Of a stretch of 64,000 nt of DNA, positions 1-8,735 are shown one piece after another (position 1 is the first letter of the stretch; each line of letters starts with the position of its first letter). The DNA is from JABFRG01 sp038210445 (lineage in GTDB: Bacteria > Myxococcota_A > Polyangia > Polyangiales > Polyangiaceae). The position numbers were made by a program, and so were the translations under genes. The stretch covers positions 53,961 through 117,960 of the forward strand of contig JBBQWQ010000024.1 of NCBI GenBank assembly GCA_038210445.1, read 5' to 3'. Under the pieces are notes generated by a model. It did no database searches and had not been told where the DNA came from. It worked only from the letters and a program-made list of their open reading frames with translations.

Positions 1-616
1 CGCAGAGCACGTCCTGGTTCACGTCGCTATAGCCCTCGGCCACGATGCGAAGGTGATGGCGACCGGGGGTCGCGTTTCGCACGATGAGCGGCGCATCGGT
101 GAGGGGACCGTTGTCGAGCGAAACCTGGGCTGCGTCGGCGGCCACGTTCACGATGATCTCCGCCCGGCTGGCGTCGACCGGGGGAGCGGTCGGCCCCACG
201 CCCACGCCCACGCCCACGGGTCCGGCCGGCGGAGCGCCGCTCGGGGGCTGCAAGAGCGGGGTGAGCTCGGCCACGCTGTTGGTGGCCTCTTCGCGGCGGT
301 TTCCCGTGGGCGCGTCTCTCAGGTATTGCTCGAAGTGCGCGATGGACTTCGCGAGCACGGGTTGCTTCTTGCCGTCGGAGTAGAAGAGCTTCTTCTCGGC
401 GAGGGCGAGGGAATAGAGAATCTGCGGCCGGGGGGCAATGCGGTACGCGTCTTCGAACGAAGCCGCCGCCTCCCCGTAGCGGCCCTTGGCGTAGGCGGCG
501 GCACCGACGTTGTAGAAGGTCTTGGCCTGCCCCAGCTCGGTGGTGCTCTGGCCCAGGGCCAACGGCGCAGCGAGGGTCAGCGCCGCACCCAGCATGAGCG
601 TACGGATGCGCATCAT
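1..616 (-). CDS. Secreted TPR/PEGA-domain protein, 3' end beyond window
   Basis: About 205 codons are visible and the gene runs off the left edge. Residues 1-23 form a signal peptide ending near LALGQS, so the product is exported. Residues 30-110 are TPR-like helices (AKTFYNVGAAAYAKGRYGEA). After a Gly-Val run encoded by GTGGGC hexamers (about 196-219) comes a PEGA-type beta segment with AEIIVNVAADAAQVSLDNG. The ATG at 616 overlaps the stop of the FG-GAP gene as ATGA, which fixes the start and implies translational coupling. PEGA and TPR modules in myxobacteria usually accompany envelope or kinase-linked proteins, and this gene is third in an operon led by a Ser/Thr kinase. The exact function is unknown. 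Confidence 0.75.
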   Translation of the reverse strand, partial: MMRIRTLMLGAALTLAAPLALGQSTTELGQAKTFYNVGAAAYAKGRYGEAAASFEDAYRIAPRPQILYSLALAEKKLFYSDGKKQPVLAKSIAHFEQYLRDAPTGNRREEATNSVAELTPLLQPPSGAPPAGPVGVGVGVGPTAPPVDASRAEIIVNVAADAAQVSLDNGPLTDAPLIVRNATPGRHHLRIVAEGYSDVNQDVLC

Positions 617-3228
617 CGAGCCCTCCGATCGAGCCCCAAGAGAACGCGGAGGTTGCCGGAGTCGACCACCACCAGATCATCCAGACCGTCGCCGTTCACG
701 TCGCCGGCGGCGAGGTCGGTGGGCTGGGGAAAGAGCGCGCCGCTCGGCCCCGCATCGGCGCCGGCATCGCTGGCGGCCGCGCCGCGGCCGTCGACCAAGG
801 GTTTGGTGGCGAAAGCGCGGCGGGCGCTGTCGTGCCGGAGCACGTCGCCGCCGCGGCGGGTTCCGGCGCGCAGCGTGAGCAAGGTTCGCTGGGCGGAGTA
901 GGCGGTGAGGCGGGCGAATGCGAATCCCACCAGGGGTCCCGCGCCCTCGTCGACCGCGACCGCCGGCGCAAACGATCCGTCGGGCGCGCCCCACAAGACC
1001 CCCACCGACGCCGGCGTATCATTCTTGGCCGCCGCTCTCTGGTAGGTCAGCAAGAGCACCGCATCCTGGATGCCGTCGCCGTCCACGTCCTCGAACTGAA
1101 GACGGGGCTCGAGCGCCGCCGGGCGTCCGATGGGGAAGGCCCGCGGGCCGGGCACCTGGCGAAGCTGGTCGCCGGTGACCACATAGGCAGTGGCCGCGGT
1201 GGTCCCGAGGGCCACGCCGGCCCCTTGCGGTACTCCATTCAGATCGGTGCCGGTGGCCTGGAGCGGCTGGAAAGACTGAAAGACGTCGGGATCGCCGGGC
1301 GCAGACACCGCGCAGAGGTAGGGAGTGGTCTTCTCGGGTTTCCCGAACACGCCGCAAATCGCCCGCATGCCCTTGCTCGCATCCGCCACCGCGAGCACCT
1401 CGCGCGGCTCTCCCCCCAGTGGCGATACCAGCGGCGAGAGAACGAGTCGATCGGGGCCGCCGACGCCCACCAGAATTCGCCGATCGGCGAGCACGCCCAG
1501 CCGCGGCTGCTCGCCGGTACCGGTGAGCGAGTCGCCGAGCGCGCGGCCCAGGTCGACCAGGCCCTGTACGGTCCGCTGCCGCCCGAAGCTCGTGGTCTCG
1601 GTGGGAATGCCCCCGCGCGAGCCGAAGAGCACGCGCACCGATGCGCCGGTGTCGGCGCGCTGCACGAACGCAAGATCGTCGACGCCGTCGGCGTCCAGAT
1701 CCGTGACCGCCATGCGATAGACCGGTTGGTCGGTGGCAATGGAGATGGCGACGAACGTTCCCGAAGGGGTCGCCACCAGCAAGTCGAGATCGCTGATGCT
1801 GGGATCGTTGCCAGGATTCGGGACCCTGGGGTCGAGCCCGTGCGCGCCGATGATGTCCGGCCGGCCATCGCCCGTGAAGTCGGCGACCGCGGCCGTCGTG
1901 AAGGCGCCGCTGGGGACGAACGAGGTCTTGTAGCTCGAAGTCCCGCCGGCGGAGATGAGCACCGCGTTTGGGGTGACGAAGTCGACGATCTTGTCGCCGT
2001 TGAAATCGCCCACCGCCAGCACGCGCCCGGCAATGGGCGGCTGGGGCGACGGTCGCTCCACCGTCAGTGCGGGACGACCCCCGTAGACCACCGCGACCGC
2101 GTCGTCCTTGCCGGGGCCGGTGGCCAGCACCAGATCGTCTTTCCCGTCGCCGTCGAGATCACCGGCGAACGCGCCACGCACCGGCGTCAAGGGAAACCGG
2201 AGCTCCTGCGCCGTCCCGAGCGCATCCACCCTGGCCTTCTTGTCGTTGCACGGCGAGAAGATTTCGAGGAGCTGGCCGTCGGGGCTCACCACCGCGAGCT
2301 CGCCACACGACGAGACCGCGGGGCTCCGCAGTTGAAGCGGTTGCCGATGCCGCCCGCTCACCAAAAGCGGCGACTGCGACGGCAACGCGGGCCCCGCCAT
2401 GGTGATGCGTCCGAACTCGAACGGCGCCGCGCCGAGGCCGGCCAGCACCACGAGCGAGAGCACGTTGCCGGAGGAGGCGACCAGGAATGGCTGCGACGGC
2501 GCCGTCGTCGGGTCGGCGTCGAGGAGGGCGGGCGCGGTGAAGAGCGCGCCCGCCACGAAGGCTTCCAGGCCCGCCGTCTGGGAAAAGTCGAAGGTGGGGA
2601 AGGGGACGGGCTCCAGCTCGCGGTTGCTGTTTCCGCGAAAGACGCCGATGCCGTTGGTGCCGAAGAGCACGTCGGTGAGGCCATCGCCGTCGGCGTCGGC
2701 CAGCCGCGGCGCCACGAGCCCGCGGCCAATCACGCGCTCCTCTTCGCGTGCGCCGGCGGCGGAAAAGTAGTGGAGCCGGGCGTGGGTAACGCCGTTGCGA
2801 ACCTCGCTGCTCTGGGTCAGCGCGTCGAGACGCTGATCGCCGTCGAGATCGCCCAGCGCCACGGTCCTGGCGCCGGCCGGAAAGCCGGTGATCGACGTAC
2901 CGAACGCGCCCCGCGGCTCGTGGCAGATCTTGGTGTCGACGTCGCACCCGAAGCCTGGCGGGCAGGGGATGTCGGAGCAGTCGAGCTCGCACGCGCGGCC
3001 CGCGCCGGCGCTCGGGGGAAGGCAGGGCGTGGTACGTCCGTCGGCGCTGGGCTTGCCGAAGGTGTCGCAGGCCTCGGTGGCTGGCTCGAACACGCCGTTG
3101 CCGCAGGTGTTGGCGGCGATCGGCGAGAGGTCGGCGCAGTGCGCGGCAAAGAAGATGGCGCAGACCGGGAGCAGCAGCGCGGCCCGTCTGGCAAGAGGAC
3201 CGTGGGTAAGCGACGAAGGTGCGGTCAT
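613..3228 (-). CDS. FG-GAP/VCBS-repeat lipoprotein
   Basis: This 871-residue exported protein has a hydrophobic N-terminus followed by a lipobox-like AAHC at about residues 28-31, so it is probably a lipoprotein. A Cys-rich segment follows (NTCGNGVFEPATEACDTFG), of the kind common in myxobacterial surface proteins. The rest is a seven- or eight-bladed propeller of FG-GAP calcium-binding repeats; the motifs include LGDLDGDQRLD, LADADGDGLTD, AGDLDGDGKDD, VGDFNGDKIVD, VADFTGDGRPD, FEDVDGDGIQD and AGDVNGDGLDD. It overlaps both operon neighbours by 4 bases. Such propellers usually bind ligands or partners at the cell surface. No enzymatic motif is visible, and the ligand is unknown. Confidence 0.85.
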   Translation of the reverse strand: MTAPSSLTHGPLARRAALLLPVCAIFFAAHCADLSPIAANTCGNGVFEPATEACDTFGKPSADGRTTPCLPPSAGAGRACELDCSDIPCPPGFGCDVDTKICHEPRGAFGTSITGFPAGARTVALGDLDGDQRLDALTQSSEVRNGVTHARLHYFSAAGAREEERVIGRGLVAPRLADADGDGLTDVLFGTNGIGVFRGNSNRELEPVPFPTFDFSQTAGLEAFVAGALFTAPALLDADPTTAPSQPFLVASSGNVLSLVVLAGLGAAPFEFGRITMAGPALPSQSPLLVSGRHRQPLQLRSPAVSSCGELAVVSPDGQLLEIFSPCNDKKARVDALGTAQELRFPLTPVRGAFAGDLDGDGKDDLVLATGPGKDDAVAVVYGGRPALTVERPSPQPPIAGRVLAVGDFNGDKIVDFVTPNAVLISAGGTSSYKTSFVPSGAFTTAAVADFTGDGRPDIIGAHGLDPRVPNPGNDPSISDLDLLVATPSGTFVAISIATDQPVYRMAVTDLDADGVDDLAFVQRADTGASVRVLFGSRGGIPTETTSFGRQRTVQGLVDLGRALGDSLTGTGEQPRLGVLADRRILVGVGGPDRLVLSPLVSPLGGEPREVLAVADASKGMRAICGVFGKPEKTTPYLCAVSAPGDPDVFQSFQPLQATGTDLNGVPQGAGVALGTTAATAYVVTGDQLRQVPGPRAFPIGRPAALEPRLQFEDVDGDGIQDAVLLLTYQRAAAKNDTPASVGVLWGAPDGSFAPAVAVDEGAGPLVGFAFARLTAYSAQRTLLTLRAGTRRGGDVLRHDSARRAFATKPLVDGRGAAASDAGADAGPSGALFPQPTDLAAGDVNGDGLDDLVVVDSGNLRVLLGLDRRAR

Positions 3229-4835
3229 GGGAGGCCGGAGCCCGGAAGGTCCTTGTGGTAGTTGGGGCCGCCCGGGCGCTTGAGGGTGGCGTCGAAGGTT
3301 GCGTTGTCGTTGAAGGTGAGCTCGAGCTTCTTGTCCAAGTAGCCAGGCGCACGGACCTCGACCTGCAGCCGCTCGCCACTGCGCGGACGTTCGAGCGTGG
3401 CGTCTGCGTCGCAGAGCTTCTTCGACCCTTCCCAGACGATGGCACCCTTCGGCGCGCCGGTGAACGCGAGGCGCACCGTCGCCGGCTGCGCACTTGCGAG
3501 GGTCGACGGGACGACGGGCGCCGAGGGCAGCGAGCTCGCGAGCGGCGCACCTGCGGCTCGCGCGGCCTCGGTGCTTCCGGTTGGGGCCGCCGCGCCGCGC
3601 AGCAAGCGCACGGCGCCGAACCCCACACCCACCATCACCACGAAGCCGATGGCGAAGATGGCCACCAACCCCGTCCTTCGCCCGCTCGTCACGCCCGGGA
3701 CCTCGGAGCTACTCACCAGGTTCGTGGGTAGGCGTCCGGGCGCGGGTTGCGACGCGACGAAGCTGCTGTCGGTCACCGAGGGGGTCGGCGCCGCGCCGAG
3801 CGAGATGGTCGGAGCCAGCGCGTCGGACGAAGGCGCCGACTCGCGACCAAGAAGACTCTGCGCGTTCGAAGACGGTGGCCGGGGGACGCCGGCCGCCTCT
3901 GCCAGCGCGTCGAGCGCCCGCCCGAGCGACGATGGCCGTGCCGCCGGATCCTTGGCCAGCATGGCGAGCAGTGGCGCATCGAAGGCCGGCGAAAGCGCCG
4001 GTTGCATGTCGCTGGGGCGCGGGGCGGGAATCGAGACGTGCTTCACCAGCACGGCCATTTGCGAGTCCCCGTCGAAGGGTACCTTTCCGGTGAGCACCTC
4101 GAACACCATGCAGCCGAAGGCGTACACGTCGGTGCGCGCATCGACGTTGCGGCCGTGGCACTGCTCCGGCGACATGTAGTACGCGGTACCCATCGCCATT
4201 CCGCTGCGGGTCTTGTGCTCCTTGCCCTCGTCGCGCATGAGCTTGGCGATGCCAAAGTCGAGCAGCTTGGCGATGGGCGGTCCGTCGTCGCTCTCCACCA
4301 AGAATACGTTCTCGGGCTTTAGGTCGCGGTGGACGATGCCGTGCTGGTGGGCCGCGTCGAGCGCACGCGCGATGCCCCTCAGGATGGGGAGCGCGGTGGC
4401 GAAGGGCAGGGGACCGTGCTGGCGCAGGTAGCGGTCGAAGGGGGCTCCGTCCAGGAGCTCCATCACATAGTACTGGCGGCCATCGGGAAGGGCGCCGAAC
4501 GAAAAGATGTCGATGATGTTTCGGTGCCGAATCTGGTTCACCGAACGCGCTTCGGAGATGAAGCGTGAAACCATCTGCGGGTCCGACGAAAACTGCCTGC
4601 CCAGCACCTTCACCGCGGCGCTCTTGCCGATGAGCGGGTGGGTCGCGCGGTACACCGCCCCGAAACCGCCTTCGCCAATCTTCGCCTCGATGCGGTACTC
4701 GCCCACCATGGTGCCGGCCTCGAGGGGCCGATCGAGGTGCGCGACGTACGCGTCCGGAAGCAGCGATAGGCCGTGCTCAGGGCATACCTCAACCTCGGCG
4801 TCGAAGGACTTGCGGCAGCTGGGGCAGCTCGGCAT
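3225..4835 (-). CDS. Zinc-ribbon Ser/Thr protein kinase with TM and PEGA-like C-terminus
   Basis: I start this 536-residue protein at the ATG at 4835, because the open frame upstream has no recognisable protein and this start opens with a zinc ribbon (CPSC...CPEHG, residues 4-22). The kinase domain spans about 48-310: glycine loop GEGGFGAVY at 54-62, lysine in AVKVL at 76, catalytic HRDLKPENV around Asp171, DFG at 193-195, then SPEQ. All catalytic residues are present, so it is probably active. A membrane helix lies at about 388-411, placing a PEGA-like domain (about 460-530) outside the inner membrane. The architecture suggests a transmembrane sensor kinase. It is first in an operon with the FG-GAP lipoprotein and the PEGA/TPR protein. 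Confidence 0.93.
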   Translation of the reverse strand: MPSCPSCRKSFDAEVEVCPEHGLSLLPDAYVAHLDRPLEAGTMVGEYRIEAKIGEGGFGAVYRATHPLIGKSAAVKVLGRQFSSDPQMVSRFISEARSVNQIRHRNIIDIFSFGALPDGRQYYVMELLDGAPFDRYLRQHGPLPFATALPILRGIARALDAAHQHGIVHRDLKPENVFLVESDDGPPIAKLLDFGIAKLMRDEGKEHKTRSGMAMGTAYYMSPEQCHGRNVDARTDVYAFGCMVFEVLTGKVPFDGDSQMAVLVKHVSIPAPRPSDMQPALSPAFDAPLLAMLAKDPAARPSSLGRALDALAEAAGVPRPPSSNAQSLLGRESAPSSDALAPTISLGAAPTPSVTDSSFVASQPAPGRLPTNLVSSSEVPGVTSGRRTGLVAIFAIGFVVMVGVGFGAVRLLRGAAAPTGSTEAARAAGAPLASSLPSAPVVPSTLASAQPATVRLAFTGAPKGAIVWEGSKKLCDADATLERPRSGERLQVEVRAPGYLDKKLELTFNDNATFDATLKRPGGPNYHKDLPGSGLP

Positions 4836-5079
4836 GTGCTGAGCCTTCAGCCTACGCTGGTGCGGCGGCGGCACAACTGGACGATTTTCCGTCCGGGGGC
4901 GGAATTCGCGGGAGCCATCGGGTGCGCAAACCGCGGAAAAGGCGTTCCTGTTCCCCGGCCACATGAGGGCTGGAGCCAGCACGTTTCATGAATCTCCCGG
5001 GTCACGCGAACTCCCCTTGCGAAAAGGCGAAGAATTTAGGACGCTAACGCAGCTCCTCTTCCCTCCCTCCCTCCTTTTC

Positions 5080-6792
5080 ATGGCCGACACCCAGCGACAA
5101 GCGCCCCCGCCAATCACTCAGGGGACGGTCATCAATGACCGGTACGAGATTCGTCAGAGCCTCGGCAAGGGGGGCATGGGCGAGGTGTTCCTTGCGTACG
5201 ATCGGACGACCCAACAAGCGGTCGCACTGAAGATCGTCAAAGAGGAGTCGCGCATGCCGGGCGACGACGAGGCCCTCCGGCAGGAGCTCATTCACGCCCG
5301 CTCGGTGAGCCACCCCAACGTTTGCCGCGTGCACGATCTCGCGCCCTCGGCCTATGGGCCCATCCTCGTGATGGAGCACATCACGGGGCAGACGCTGCAC
5401 ACCCACATCCGTCGGAAGAAGGCCCAGGGCGGCTACACGGCCGACGAATTCCGACGCATCGCCAGCGATATCTGCGGTGGTGTGGCGGCGATTCACGCGC
5501 AGGGGCTGGTGCACGGCGACCTCAAGCCGGGCAACGTGATGGTCACTGCGGCCCCCGACGGCGGCCTCGGCAAGGCCATCGTCCTCGACTTCGGCTTTGC
5601 CAAGGAGCGCGCCCGCGCGAGCGCCCGCAGGCCCGGCGCCCCACCCGACGGCGGCACCCCCAACTACATGGCGCCCGAGCGCATTCGCTCCGGCGGCGCA
5701 TCGCAAGAAGACGACGTGTACGCGCTCGGTCTCACGCTCTGGGAGATGTGGACCTGCCGGGTTCCGGAGCCCGGCTACAAGCCGCGCGCCAAGGCCATGC
5801 GCGAACAGATTCAGTTCGACGTGCCCTCGCGCCTCTCCATCGACGAGACCAAGCAGATCTTCCGCTGCCTCTCCGACGATTCGACGCAGCGGCTGTCGGC
5901 GCGCCATCTGCGCTTCTTCAACCCCATCTCGCTCACCACCAACCCGGTGCAGGTCATTCGCGACCGGCTCGATCCGGGTCCGCCTCCGGGGCGCAGCGCG
6001 CAGTCGGTGTTCGTGCCGGGGCAGCAGTCGCTGCTCACCACCTACGCCACCAATGCGCCGGAGTTCGTGGGTGAGCTCATCGAGCTTGGCAAGCCCCAGG
6101 TGTCGATCGGGCGCCGGCCCGAGGCCGACATCGTGGTGCCCGAGGCCACCGTCAGCGGCCTTCATGCAGAGCTGCGGTGGAGCCAGGGGGGCTGGCAGGT
6201 GGAGGACCGCCAGTCGACCAACGGCACCTACGCCGAGCACACCTACGAGCGCAAGAGCACCGTGAACCTCATGCACAGTGGCGAGGTGCAGCTGGGAGAG
6301 CTGCGCTTCAAGCTGGTGAGCTTCGCGAAAGACAGCACTGGTCACCGCCGCGCGCGGGTGTACTTGGAGCGGCGCGACGGCCTCACGGGTCTCCTCACGC
6401 GCGACACGTTCTTCCGTCAGCTCGAAGAAGAAGCGCTGTTCGCAGAATGGGTGGAGACGCCGCTCTCGGTGGCGCGGTACGAGCTGCGGGGCCCCAACCG
6501 ACTCGTCTCCGACCGCCCGACGATCCTCGAGATGCTCGCCTTCCGTCGCGCAGCGACGCGGGTGGTAGAGCTCACCGACATGCTGCTGCTCTCGCTCATT
6601 GCCGTCACCGCCGGGAGCACCGGGCCGCTCCGCTTCGCCGTGGCGATGGTGGGACCCAGCGCCCACGAGGCCAAGAACCTTGTGGAGCAAGTGGTGGGGC
6701 AAGTGCAGGGCATGATGCCGGAGGGGCTGGAGCTGGTGGCGTCCATCTCGCCGCACACACCCGGTCGCGCCGCGCGCGAGCTGGCGGGCTGA
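5080..6792 (+). CDS. Ser/Thr kinase-FHA-degenerate GGDEF fusion
   Basis: The 570-residue protein starts at ATG 5080 (MADTQRQ); the upstream frame looks non-coding. The kinase domain occupies about 22-280 with GKGGMGEV at 29-36, Lys51, catalytic loop HGDLKPGN at 145-152 (HRD changed to HGD, Asp kept), DFG at 170-172 and APER near 199. An FHA domain follows at about 335-415 (SIGRRPEAD, QSTNGTY), which would bind phosphothreonine. The C-terminal 430-565 opens with GLTGLLTRDTFFRQLEEE, matching the start of GGDEF domains, but no GGDEF signature is present, so cyclase activity is unlikely. No membrane helix is seen, so it is presumably cytoplasmic. It is divergent from the zinc-ribbon kinase operon. 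Confidence 0.92.
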   Translation: MADTQRQAPPPITQGTVINDRYEIRQSLGKGGMGEVFLAYDRTTQQAVALKIVKEESRMPGDDEALRQELIHARSVSHPNVCRVHDLAPSAYGPILVMEHITGQTLHTHIRRKKAQGGYTADEFRRIASDICGGVAAIHAQGLVHGDLKPGNVMVTAAPDGGLGKAIVLDFGFAKERARASARRPGAPPDGGTPNYMAPERIRSGGASQEDDVYALGLTLWEMWTCRVPEPGYKPRAKAMREQIQFDVPSRLSIDETKQIFRCLSDDSTQRLSARHLRFFNPISLTTNPVQVIRDRLDPGPPPGRSAQSVFVPGQQSLLTTYATNAPEFVGELIELGKPQVSIGRRPEADIVVPEATVSGLHAELRWSQGGWQVEDRQSTNGTYAEHTYERKSTVNLMHSGEVQLGELRFKLVSFAKDSTGHRRARVYLERRDGLTGLLTRDTFFRQLEEEALFAEWVETPLSVARYELRGPNRLVSDRPTILEMLAFRRAATRVVELTDMLLLSLIAVTAGSTGPLRFAVAMVGPSAHEAKNLVEQVVGQVQGMMPEGLELVASISPHTPGRAARELAG

Positions 6793-6793
6793 G

Positions 6794-6819
6794 CTCGGCA
6801 AAAAAACCGATGTGCCGAG
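6794..6819 (+). terminator. Terminator-like hairpin after the kinase-FHA gene
   Basis: A perfect 7-bp stem, CTCGGCA and TGCCGAG, encloses a 12-base A-rich loop and begins two bases after the stop codon. There is no U-tract on the plus strand, so termination may be weak or Rho-assisted. Confidence 0.45.
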
Positions 6820-6874
6820 GGGGGCGTCTGCGTGGGCGCGTTTCCCGGGCGCGAAACTCTGCTACTAGAGCGGC

Positions 6875-7555
6875 GTGGACAAGCCCCCTCCGTCGATTCG
6901 TGGCACCTCGCCCTCGCTTCCGCCCTCGGAACCGCGTCCGGCGTCGCGTCCCACTATCGACCTACGGAAGCAAGACCGCGCCACGCGCGTGCAGATGAGC
7001 GTCATGCTGCTCCTCGGCGTCGCCCTCATCGCCGTACCGCTCTACCTTTGGCGAAGGCCCCACAAGGACGACGCCAAGACCGAAGCTGCGGCGGCCAGTG
7101 CGTCGGCCGCGGCAGCCGCGTCCATCGCAGCGCAGTCCGCCGTGCCCGATGCGTCGGCGCCGGCTGCGCTCTCGGTGGGGGAGGCCAAGGTCATCTCGTG
7201 TCGCGACGCCAAGCGGGCCCTCGACGAATGCGACCGGCTCCCCACGCTCGAGCAGGCCTTCGCCAAGGCCATCGTCGACAACGCCTCCTGCCTCCCGGAG
7301 AGCGCCGGTGGCGGCAGCGTGCAGTACGTGGCCGACATCAACTTCACGCGCAAGAAGGTGGGTCTGGTGGCCCCCAAAGACGGCCGTACGGTGCGCAGCG
7401 GCAAGGCCTTGAAGGGCTGCGTTGCCGCCATCAAGCGCGCGCTGATGGCCTTTCCGCTGGAGGGTGCGCCGCATGCCCACCCCCGCTACAAGGTATCCAT
7501 CGTGGCGACCTATCGCGCGCCCGCGCCGGGCGATTCCACGCGCGATCCCCGGTGA
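6875..7555 (+). CDS. Single-pass membrane protein with periplasmic Cys-containing domain
   Basis: I do not recognise a family. The 226-residue frame opens with GTG at 6875. A Pro-rich cytoplasmic tail of about 40 residues precedes one membrane helix (SVMLLLGVALIAVPLYLW, about 43-60). An Ala-rich low-complexity linker (about 70-100) leads to a folded domain of about 120 residues with four Cys (ISCRDAK, DECDRL, NASCLP, KGCVAAI), possibly two disulfides. The frame has good third-position GC bias and no competing frame. It follows the kinase-FHA gene after a terminator-like hairpin, so it is probably a separate transcript. Its function is unknown. Confidence 0.6.
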   Translation: MDKPPPSIRGTSPSLPPSEPRPASRPTIDLRKQDRATRVQMSVMLLLGVALIAVPLYLWRRPHKDDAKTEAAAASASAAAAASIAAQSAVPDASAPAALSVGEAKVISCRDAKRALDECDRLPTLEQAFAKAIVDNASCLPESAGGGSVQYVADINFTRKKVGLVAPKDGRTVRSGKALKGCVAAIKRALMAFPLEGAPHAHPRYKVSIVATYRAPAPGDSTRDPR

Positions 7556-7623
7556 ATTGGCTCGCTTCGCGCGGGGGCCACGCCGCCCTTGCGCAGCGCT
7601 CGATGGCCTGCAACACTCCTCGC

Positions 7624-7824
7624 ATGACCCGCGCCCTTTCGTTCTTGGCCGTGTTCCTCGCTCCCGCGGTGGCCCTCGCCTGTCCCGGTGCAGCGCCGCA
7701 AGCCTCCGCGTGCGCCCTGTCGTGCGCGCTGGGGCCGACGTCGTTCGGCGCATCCATGCTCTCCATCGGTGGGGGGATTCTCGCGGGCATCGCGTTCGAG
7801 ATCTTCGGCCGTCGCAAGCCCTGA
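7624..7824 (+). CDS. Small secreted/membrane protein, 66 aa
   Basis: The ATG at 7624 opens a 66-residue protein. The N-terminus (MTRALSFLAVFLAPAVALA) is a clear signal peptide with an ALA cleavage motif followed by CPGAAPQ. A second hydrophobic segment (SMLSIGGGILAGIAFEIF) anchors the C-terminus, which ends with basic FGRRKP. Three Cys lie in the short middle section. The signal-peptide-then-anchor layout with a terminal RRK resembles short sorted membrane proteins, but I recognise no family. The longer frame upstream is out of phase with any signal and reads as non-coding. Confidence 0.5.
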   Translation: MTRALSFLAVFLAPAVALACPGAAPQASACALSCALGPTSFGASMLSIGGGILAGIAFEIFGRRKP

Positions 7825-7848
7825 ATCACGAACGGTGAGCGCCAATCA

Positions 7849-7866
7849 CCCGCGTGCTGACGCGGG
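7849..7866. terminator. Hairpin between convergent genes
   Basis: A perfect 7-bp stem, CCCGCGT and ACGCGGG, with a GCTG loop lies in the 51-base gap between two convergent genes. It could act as a bidirectional terminator, though neither strand has a U-tract. Confidence 0.45.
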
Positions 7867-7875
7867 GCGTCGAGC

Positions 7876-8598
7876 CTACGCGCTCAGCGCGCCGTAGACG
7901 CGTCCGTATCGGAAGAGCGAGCTGTCGCCCCGGTGGAGCGTGAGCAAGAGCGGCGCTCCGGGCGTTCGCAATTCGAGCGCCGTCACTTGGCCTTCTTCGG
8001 CGAAGCCGGCCACCTCGGGCTTGGCCGCCGAGAGCGTCTGGAAGCCGCTCTCGAACTCACCGGTGCCACGGCGCGCGCCGGTGGCGCTGGCGAACGTCAG
8101 CTCACCGTCGGCCTCGAAGCACGCAGCGAATGCCGCCACGTCGCCAGAGGTGAGCGCGGCCGCGATGTCGCCGGCGAGCCCGATGGCGTGCGGCGAACCG
8201 GTGGGCGCCTCGATGGGCGGGCCGTCGAACACGCCGCGCGGCGCGTAGACGCGAATGTCGAGCTCGCGGCCCTTGCGTCGCTCTGCCACCACCGCCACTG
8301 CGTGCGATCGCCGTTCGCCTTCGGCGCCGATGATCAGCGCCCCCTCGGTGATATCGCGATCGAGCCCGGTGAAGAACGAGAGCCGGTCGTAGTGCGCGTT
8401 GCGTTCGGTCATCCACGCGCGCAGGCGCGACAGCAGCTGACGCTGGTCGTCGACGCCACTGGCGTTGCCGAGACCCGGGACGGCCACCGAACCGCGCGTC
8501 CCGAGGCGCCGCAGCAGCTTCTCCACGTCACCCTCGACCAGGGTGGGGAAGAAGAGATCCGAGAGCCAGCCGCGGAGGGAAGATTCGGGACCCGACAT
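7876..8598 (-). CDS. Probable NTF2/SnoaL-like protein
   Basis: The 240-residue soluble protein is started at ATG 8598 (MSGPESSLRGWL) rather than ten codons upstream; both starts are open. The two halves look alike: each holds a stretch of the type FFPTLVEGDVEKLLRRLG or AAALTSGDVAAFAACFEADG, in which a helix with a G-D-V turn leads into a beta segment, as in SnoaL/NTF2-like folds. No signal peptide or membrane helix is present. It is divergent from the HMG-CoA lyase gene and convergent with the small secreted gene. The family assignment rests on pattern only, and any ligand or enzymatic role is unknown. Confidence 0.55.
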   Translation of the reverse strand: MSGPESSLRGWLSDLFFPTLVEGDVEKLLRRLGTRGSVAVPGLGNASGVDDQRQLLSRLRAWMTERNAHYDRLSFFTGLDRDITEGALIIGAEGERRSHAVAVVAERRKGRELDIRVYAPRGVFDGPPIEAPTGSPHAIGLAGDIAAALTSGDVAAFAACFEADGELTFASATGARRGTGEFESGFQTLSAAKPEVAGFAEEGQVTALELRTPGAPLLLTLHRGDSSLFRYGRVYGALSA

Positions 8599-8735
8599 TG
8601 GAGATTGTCCGATCCTATCAAGGTCCACGAAGGGAAGGCGCGAAAAGACAGTTCCCCGCGAATGCGCCAGCGACCGGCGGGCCGCGCGCTGCGTCGTTCG
8701 GTCGAGGGGCGCGGGGGGTGCTAGGCTTCGGCCCG

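Noticed and set aside
832..3261. Long open frame of about 800 codons opposite the FG-GAP gene
   Set aside because: It is a mirror of the high-GC third-position pattern. It has His/Arg/Gly-rich composition and no family motif, while the minus strand encodes clear FG-GAP repeats.
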